A stretch of 64,000 nt of DNA from Pseudocitrobacter sp913778145 (GTDB taxonomy: Bacteria > Pseudomonadota > Gammaproteobacteria > Enterobacterales > Enterobacteriaceae): NCBI GenBank assembly GCA_035726825.1, contig JALNTX010000008.1, positions 62,001-126,000 on the forward strand, in the 5' to 3' direction. This document shows, one piece after another, positions 59,335-64,000 of the stretch. Each line of letters starts with the position of its first letter. Positions within the stretch are counted from its first letter, which is position 1. Position numbers and translations under genes: made by a program. The notes under the pieces were generated by a model, which did no database searches, was not told where the DNA came from, and saw only the letters and a list, made by a program, of their open reading frames with translations.

Positions 59335-59810
59335 GCAGACTGGTGACCGCTGGTCTGGTGCTGGCCGTGGTTGCGCTGGGCTGGGCCGCAGACCACTATC
59401 ACGGAAAAGCGGTGGACTGGCGTGATACGGCGCACCGCTATCAGCGGCTGGCGGGAACACAGGCTGACGCTATAGCGGACATGAATGAACGCCAACAGTC
59501 GCTGGCAGAACTCGACAAAAAACACACGGAGGCGCTAAGTGCTGCGAAAACTGAAAATAACAATCTTCGGCGTCAGCTTGCTGATGGCAGCCGCCGGATG
59601 TACGTCAGGGCGAAGTGTCCCGTGTCCGGTACAGCCAAAGCCGCAGGAGCCGACAGCATGGGCCATGCTGCCCCCGTCGAACTCGCTGCAGGTGCTGGAC
59701 AAAACATTCTCAATATCCGCGCCGGCATCATCAGCGACCAGGAAAAACTGAGTTACCTGCAGGACTACATTCGCCAGCAGTGTCTGGCGCCAAAAACGGC
59801 CTCGCAATAG
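59331..59810 (+). CDS. Rz inner-membrane spanin subunit
   Basis: 159 residues. N-terminal signal-anchor (VTAGLVLAVVALGWAADHY) followed by a long coiled-coil periplasmic part (about 40-95). Works with Rz1 to fuse inner and outer membranes in the last lysis step. Contains the Rz1 gene in another frame. Confidence 0.9.
   Translation: MSRLVTAGLVLAVVALGWAADHYHGKAVDWRDTAHRYQRLAGTQADAIADMNERQQSLAELDKKHTEALSAAKTENNNLRRQLADGSRRMYVRAKCPVSGTAKAAGADSMGHAAPVELAAGAGQNILNIRAGIISDQEKLSYLQDYIRQQCLAPKTASQ
59539..59751 (+). CDS. Rz1 outer-membrane spanin lipoprotein, nested in Rz
   Basis: 70 residues, +1 frame within Rz, GTG start six bases after GGAGG. Lipoprotein signal with lipobox LMAAAGC, then a Pro-rich mature part (PVQPKPQEPT), as in lambda Rz1. 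Confidence 0.88.
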   Translation: MLRKLKITIFGVSLLMAAAGCTSGRSVPCPVQPKPQEPTAWAMLPPSNSLQVLDKTFSISAPASSATRKN

Positions 59811-59840
59811 CGGGGCTTTTCTCACTATAAGGAGTAGCAG

Positions 59841-59942
59841 ATGGATTACCTTCTTTTGATGTTGTTTAGCCTGGCTGTCGGCTTTGTTGCCGGCGCGCTG
59901 GTTTACCGTAAACGCAGTTCGCCACACACCCAGAATTTTTGA
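59841..59942 (+). CDS. 33-aa membrane peptide
   Basis: ATG ten bases after AAGGAG. MDYLLLMLFSLAVGFVAGAL followed by VYRKRSS: one transmembrane helix with a basic tail. Not recognised; located between Rz and cos. Confidence 0.55.
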   Translation: MDYLLLMLFSLAVGFVAGALVYRKRSSPHTQNF

Positions 59943-60029
59943 CGCTGGCATTACAGAAGCTCCTCGCGGCATGAGGGGCTTTGATAATGTCCGGGCTATT
60001 TTTCACGGGTCCTTTCCGGCGTTTTTCGC

Positions 60030-60203
60030 ACCACGGGGGCGCTAACCCGCAAAGTATCGCTACATATGAAAATTTTCGGGCTTTTTCCGTTTCCGTTCTT
60101 CTTCGCACTAACTCACTGAAAAACATGAAAACTACCCCCTGAAAGGAAGGAAATGAGAAGGCAAAAAACAGGTCCATTTCGGCATTTTCGTTTCCTTTCT
60201 CCT
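60030..60203. other. Phage cos site (cosN and cosB)
   Basis: The 282-bp stretch between Rz and nu1 aligns with lambda cos. A GC-rich GGGGGCGCTAACCCGC at 60035-60050 occupies the cosN place; CTACATATGAAAATTTTC follows as in lambda. Three gpNu1-binding boxes are readable: R3 CGTTTCCGTTCTTCTT (60088-60103), R2 CTGAAAGGAAGGAAATGAG (60139-60157), R1 CGTTTCCTTTCTCCT (60189-60203). The genome is cut here for packaging. Confidence 0.85.
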
Positions 60204-60224
60204 GAGTTGTGCAAGGAGTAAACA

Positions 60225-60773
60225 ATGGAGGTCAATAAGAAAGCACTCGCCGAAATTTTCGGGGTGAGCGTACGCACGATTCAGAACTGGCAGGAGCAGG
60301 GGATGCCCGTTGCCCGCGGTGGCGGCAAGGGGAACGAGGTTCTCTACGATACCGTAGCCGCCATCGCCTGGTATACCGAGCGCGATATCGCCATTGAAAC
60401 CGAAAAGCTAAAGCGTGAGCTCGAGGAGCTGCGCACCGTCAGTGAGGATGAGCCCGAGCCGGGAACCATAGACTACGAACGCTACCGGCTTCTGAAGGCG
60501 CAGGCCACGGGGCAGGAACTCAAAAACGCCCGGGAGAGCCGGGAGGTGGTGGACACCGCCTTCTGCACCTTCGCGATGAGCAAAATTGCAGGCGAGATCG
60601 CCTCCGTTCTCGATGCCATGCCGCTGGCCGTCCAGCGCCGCTATCCGGGCATGGACGAACGCTACATTGAATTTATCAAGGCCGAGATCGCCCGGACGAT
60701 GAATATCGCCGCCGGCGTTGGTCGTAAACTTCCTCAGTATCGCGATGAATATCTCCGACTCACAGATGGATGA
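60225..60773 (+). CDS. Terminase small subunit Nu1
   Basis: 182 residues like lambda gpNu1. Winged helix at the N-terminus (EVNKKALAEIFGVSVRTIQNW) for cosB binding, helical middle, C-terminal gpA-binding part. Overlaps gene A by 29 bases. Confidence 0.94.
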   Translation: MEVNKKALAEIFGVSVRTIQNWQEQGMPVARGGGKGNEVLYDTVAAIAWYTERDIAIETEKLKRELEELRTVSEDEPEPGTIDYERYRLLKAQATGQELKNARESREVVDTAFCTFAMSKIAGEIASVLDAMPLAVQRRYPGMDERYIEFIKAEIARTMNIAAGVGRKLPQYRDEYLRLTDG

Positions 60774-62646
60774 AATGATCCGCGCGGTTAATGCCGGATT
60801 AAGCAGCCTGATCCGGCCCGTTCCCGTTTCGGCGGTGGAGTGGGCCGACAACGAGTATTACCTGCCGACAGAATCCTCCTATCAGGAGGGGAAGTGGGTC
60901 ACGCTGCCTTTTCAGCGGGCCATTATGAACAGCATGGGTTCGGACCAGATCCGGGTCGTGAACGTCATCAAATCCGCGCGCGTGGGCTACTCCAAAATGC
61001 TGCTGGCCGTTTTTGCCTATATGACGGAGCACAAAAAGCGCAACCAGCTGCTGTTTCTACCCACCGACTCGGATGCCGAGAACTTTATGAAGTCGCACGT
61101 GGAGCCCACCATTCGCGACGTTCCCTGCCTGCTGGCGCTGGCGCCCTGGTACGGTAAAAAGCACCGCGACAACACGCTGGCCATGAAGCGCTACAGCCAC
61201 GGCAAAATATTCTGGTGCCTGGGCGGGAAGGCGGCAAAAAACTACCGTGAAAAATCGGTGGACGTCGTGGGATATGACGAGCTGGCCTCGTTTGATGACG
61301 ATATCGAAAAAGAAGGATCACCCACATTCCTGGGCGACAAGCGAATTGAGGGCTCGATCTGGCGTAAGTCCATCCGCGGCTCCACCCCAAAAATTCGCGG
61401 CTCCTGCCAGATTGAACGCGCGGCCGGGGAATCAGAGTTGTTTATGCGTTTCCACGTGGCCTGCCCGCACTGCGGCGAGGAGCAGTTTTTAAAGTTCGGG
61501 GATAAAGAGACGCCCTACGGGCTCAAGTGGACTCCCGGCGAGCCGGACAGCGTGTTCTATCTCTGTGGGCACAACGGTTGCGTGATACGTCAGCCCGAAC
61601 TGGATTTTACCCACGCCCGCTACGTCTGCGAGCGGACCGGCGTCTGGACCTGCGACGGGCTGGACTGGTTTGCTGCCAGCGGAGAGGAAATACCTGCGCC
61701 CGAGAGCGTGACGTTCCACATCTGGACGGCCTACAGCCCCTTTACCACCTGGGGCCAGATTGTCCGCGACTGGATAAAAACGAAGGGCGATACAGGTAAA
61801 CAAAAAACCTTCGTCAACACCACCCTCGGCGAGACCTGGGAAGAGGCCGCCGGCGAGCAGCTGGACCATGAAGTGCTGCTGGTCCGCCGCGAGGCCTACA
61901 CATCACAGGTGCCGCCCGGCGCGGTTTATCTGACCGGCGGCATCGACTCCCAGACCAGCGGGCGCTATGAGTGCTACGTCTGGGGCTGGGGCGCCGGCGA
62001 AGAGGTCTGGCTGGTGGATAAGGTCATCGTGCTGGGCCGGTATGACGACGAGGAGACGCTGGCGCGCGTGGACGACGTGATCCGCCGCCAGTATCGCCGC
62101 GCCGACGGCACCCTGATGGGCGTCAGCCGCTGGGCGTGGGATACCGGGGGCATCGATCCGGACATCGTTTACCGCCGCTCGCTGAAGCTCGGCCCGCTCT
62201 GGGTGATCCCCATTAAGGGCGCCAGTAAATACGGCGGCCCGGTGGCGGACATGCCCCGCACCCGCAACAAGCAGCGGGTTTACCTCACCATGGTGGGCAC
62301 CGATACCGCCAAAGACCTGATTCACCAGCGCCTGCAGCTGGAGGCCGGCCCCGGCTCGGTCCACTTTCCGCTTGACGACGATCTGTTCGGTGAAACCGAG
62401 GCGAAGCAAATCACCGCCGAGGTGCTGGTGCCGAAGCCGCTCAACGGCCGGGTGGTATACCGCTGGGACAACCAAGGGCGGCGCAATGAAACCCTCGACT
62501 GCTTCGTGTATGCCCTGGCCGCGCTGCGCATCAGTATCAGCCGTTTTCAGGTGAATCTGGAGCGCCTCAGCGAGCAGCAGTCACAACCGAAAAATAGTGT
62601 GGCCATGTCGATTACCGATATGGCCCGTCAGTTAGGAAGCCCGTAA
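60745..62646 (+). CDS. Terminase large subunit A
   Basis: 633 residues, close to lambda gpA. Start ATG 60745 (MNISDSQMDEM) matches gpA. Translocase Walker-like segment VIKSARVGYSKM near 75, long identical stretches (HVEPTIRDVP, CLGGKAAKNYREKSVDV, YDELASFDDDIE) and the C-terminal endonuclease domain (WDTGGIDP). Packages DNA and nicks cos. Confidence 0.97.
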   Translation: MNISDSQMDEMIRAVNAGLSSLIRPVPVSAVEWADNEYYLPTESSYQEGKWVTLPFQRAIMNSMGSDQIRVVNVIKSARVGYSKMLLAVFAYMTEHKKRNQLLFLPTDSDAENFMKSHVEPTIRDVPCLLALAPWYGKKHRDNTLAMKRYSHGKIFWCLGGKAAKNYREKSVDVVGYDELASFDDDIEKEGSPTFLGDKRIEGSIWRKSIRGSTPKIRGSCQIERAAGESELFMRFHVACPHCGEEQFLKFGDKETPYGLKWTPGEPDSVFYLCGHNGCVIRQPELDFTHARYVCERTGVWTCDGLDWFAASGEEIPAPESVTFHIWTAYSPFTTWGQIVRDWIKTKGDTGKQKTFVNTTLGETWEEAAGEQLDHEVLLVRREAYTSQVPPGAVYLTGGIDSQTSGRYECYVWGWGAGEEVWLVDKVIVLGRYDDEETLARVDDVIRRQYRRADGTLMGVSRWAWDTGGIDPDIVYRRSLKLGPLWVIPIKGASKYGGPVADMPRTRNKQRVYLTMVGTDTAKDLIHQRLQLEAGPGSVHFPLDDDLFGETEAKQITAEVLVPKPLNGRVVYRWDNQGRRNETLDCFVYALAALRISISRFQVNLERLSEQQSQPKNSVAMSITDMARQLGSP

Positions 62647-62879
62647 TGACAGACAGAATCACACTGCTTAAGCGGCTGAAGGAGGCCGAAGAGGCGCTGC
62701 ATCAGCTGATGATCGGCAAGGCCGCCGTCTCGCTGTCGCGCGGCGACGCCGGCGGGAATAACCGCTCGTACCAGTACGCGCAGGCAGATATTCCGCGCCT
62801 TGAGCGCTACATCAGCCAGCTTAAATCCCGTCTGGGGCTATGCAGCGGCCGCGGCCGGCCCGCAGGAGTCCGGTTATGA
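62646..62879 (+). CDS. Head-tail joining protein W
   Basis: 77 residues resembling lambda gpW: ALHQLMIGKAAVSL, IPRLERYISQLKSRLG and a late RGRPAGV. Completes the head before tail joining. Start overlaps the A stop; stop overlaps the B start (ATGA). Confidence 0.9.
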   Translation: MTDRITLLKRLKEAEEALHQLMIGKAAVSLSRGDAGGNNRSYQYAQADIPRLERYISQLKSRLGLCSGRGRPAGVRL

Positions 62880-64000
62880 CGCCGCAGTTACTCTGCGCCG
62901 ATGGCGTCACCCCGTTAAAACGCGAGGCGGCCTATAACGGGGCCGGGCCGGGTTTCGGCGGCCAGCTTGAGGGCTGGCGGGCGCCGCAGCAGAGCCCCGA
63001 CGCCGCGCTGCTGCCCACGTTCTACCGGGGCAATGCCCGGGCGGATGACCTGGTGCGCAATAACGGCATCGCTTCGAACGCGGTGCAGCTGCATCAGGAC
63101 CACGTGGTCGGCAACCTCTTTAAGCTGAGCTATCGTCCGAACTATCACTATCTGGGCATCAGCCGGGAGGATGCGCGGGCAATGGCGAAGGACGTGGAGG
63201 CCGCCTGGTCGGAATACGCCGAAGACCCGCACTGCCTGATTGATATCGAGCGGCGCCGGACTTTTACCATGATGATCCGTGAGGGCGTGGCCACGCACGC
63301 GTTTAACGGTGAGGCCTGCGTGCAGCCGGTCTGGGAAGCCGCGCCCGGGAGCCTGTTCCGGACCTGCTTCAAGATGGTCAGCCCGAAGCGCATCCGCAAC
63401 CCGGGGCGCGGGGCGGACACGCCGCAGCGCCGCGCGGGGGTGGAGATTAATCGCAACGGCGCGCCGGTCGGGTACTGGATCGAGGAGGACACCTACCCGA
63501 ACCGGGGGACGGGGAAATGCCGGCGGATACCGGCACGCCTGAGCAACGGCCGCCCGGCCTTTATCCACATCTTCGAGCCGCTGGAGGACGGGCAGACCCG
63601 CGGGGACAACATTTTCTACAGCGTGCTGGAGCGTCTCAAAATGCTGGACACCCTCCAGCAGACCCAGCTGCAGTCGGCCGTGGTGCAGGCCATGTATGCT
63701 GCCACCATTGAGAGCGAGCTGGATACCGAAAAAGCGCTGGAATATATCGGCGGCGCGGATGTCAGCGACCCTGAAAACCCGCTCAATAAAATGATCGCCC
63801 ACAGCATCGCCTACTACCAGGGGGCCAACATCCGCCTGGGCGGCGTGCGGGTGCCGCATCTTAAGCCCGGCGACTCCCTGAACCTCCAGACCGGGCGTAG
63901 CGCGGATAACGGGTTCTCGGCGCTCGAGGCCTCCATCCTGCGCCATATTGCCGCCGGTACCGGGGTATCCTACGAGGAGCTGTCCCGCGATTACAGCCGG
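62876..64000 (+). CDS. Portal protein B (3' end outside window)
   Basis: 375 residues visible of a lambda gpB-type portal (about 530). GWRAPQQSPDAALLP at the N-terminus, NNGIASNAVQLHQDHVVGN, FSALEASILRHIAAGTGVSYE near the right edge. Forms the dodecameric DNA entry ring of the head. The frame is open at base 64000. Confidence 0.95.
   Translation, partial: MTPQLLCADGVTPLKREAAYNGAGPGFGGQLEGWRAPQQSPDAALLPTFYRGNARADDLVRNNGIASNAVQLHQDHVVGNLFKLSYRPNYHYLGISREDARAMAKDVEAAWSEYAEDPHCLIDIERRRTFTMMIREGVATHAFNGEACVQPVWEAAPGSLFRTCFKMVSPKRIRNPGRGADTPQRRAGVEINRNGAPVGYWIEEDTYPNRGTGKCRRIPARLSNGRPAFIHIFEPLEDGQTRGDNIFYSVLERLKMLDTLQQTQLQSAVVQAMYAATIESELDTEKALEYIGGADVSDPENPLNKMIAHSIAYYQGANIRLGGVRVPHLKPGDSLNLQTGRSADNGFSALEASILRHIAAGTGVSYEELSRDYSR

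Noticed and set aside
62915..63946. 343-codon frame antisense to the portal gene
   Set aside because: Arg/Pro/His-rich shadow of a GC-rich coding region, no start signal or recognisable domain.

Overview
The window is chromosomal DNA of an enterobacterium, most likely Enterobacter, Leclercia or Citrobacter. From about 2.8 to 37.4 kb the gene order follows the E. coli argS-to-yebY segment: argS, yecM, cutC, cmoBA, yecNED, aspS-nudB-yebC-ruvC, yebB, ruvAB, znuABC, mepM, lpxM, pykA, hexR, zwf, edd-eda, purT, yebE, ptrB, exoX, yobB, holE, yobA-yebZ-yebY. Most proteins have E. coli lengths once starts are corrected. The genus call is an inference from recalled sequences; no 16S or MLST locus is present.

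Host part (1-37.4 kb). The left edge carries a rhiT-rhiN-like pair for import and cleavage of unsaturated rhamnogalacturonan disaccharides. A RES/Xre toxin-antitoxin pair lies between cutC and cmoB, where E. coli K-12 has torY-torZ. Several regulatory sites are readable: a Zur site in the divergent znuCB/znuA promoter, a LexA box before ruvAB, a HexR palindrome before zwf and a PurR box before purT. REP/BIME repeats separate several operons. The zwf-edd-eda-hexR-pykA cluster forms the Entner-Doudoroff/oxidative pentose phosphate entry block. yebG and yebF are absent between purT and yebE.

Phage part (37.5-64 kb, running off the right edge). A lambdoid prophage is integrated beside the SdsR/RyeA small-RNA locus. 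Its modules, in order, are: int-xis; a leftward early region with a RecE N-terminal homologue lacking the nuclease domain; a repressor/YdaS/YdaT-type switch with a repeated operator motif; an O-like replication protein with 45-bp repeats in its own gene (probable origin); a DnaC-like loader; Ref-like nuclease, RusA and antiterminator Q; lysis genes; a lambda-type cos site; and the head genes nu1, A, W and B. The right attachment site is outside the window.

The prophage carries an unusual amount of cargo. (i) A 3.2-kb block between related 27-bp palindromic repeats holds a LysR regulator, a nitroreductase, a DUF1993 protein and a close MarA homologue; just before it is a phage ORF fused to the 3' end of a formate dehydrogenase gamma gene (fdnI). 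(ii) A relBE-hokD unit. (iii) A reversed, AT-rich two-gene module between Q and the lysis genes, encoding a soluble protein and a four-helix membrane protein in the layout of RexAB or Kiwa exclusion systems; it is the best candidate for an undescribed system. (iv) A DNA adenine-type methyltransferase. (v) A reversed phenolic acid decarboxylase gene (padC) bracketed by two diverged copies of a phage segment. Together these suggest a phage that repeatedly captured host stress-response and detoxification genes.
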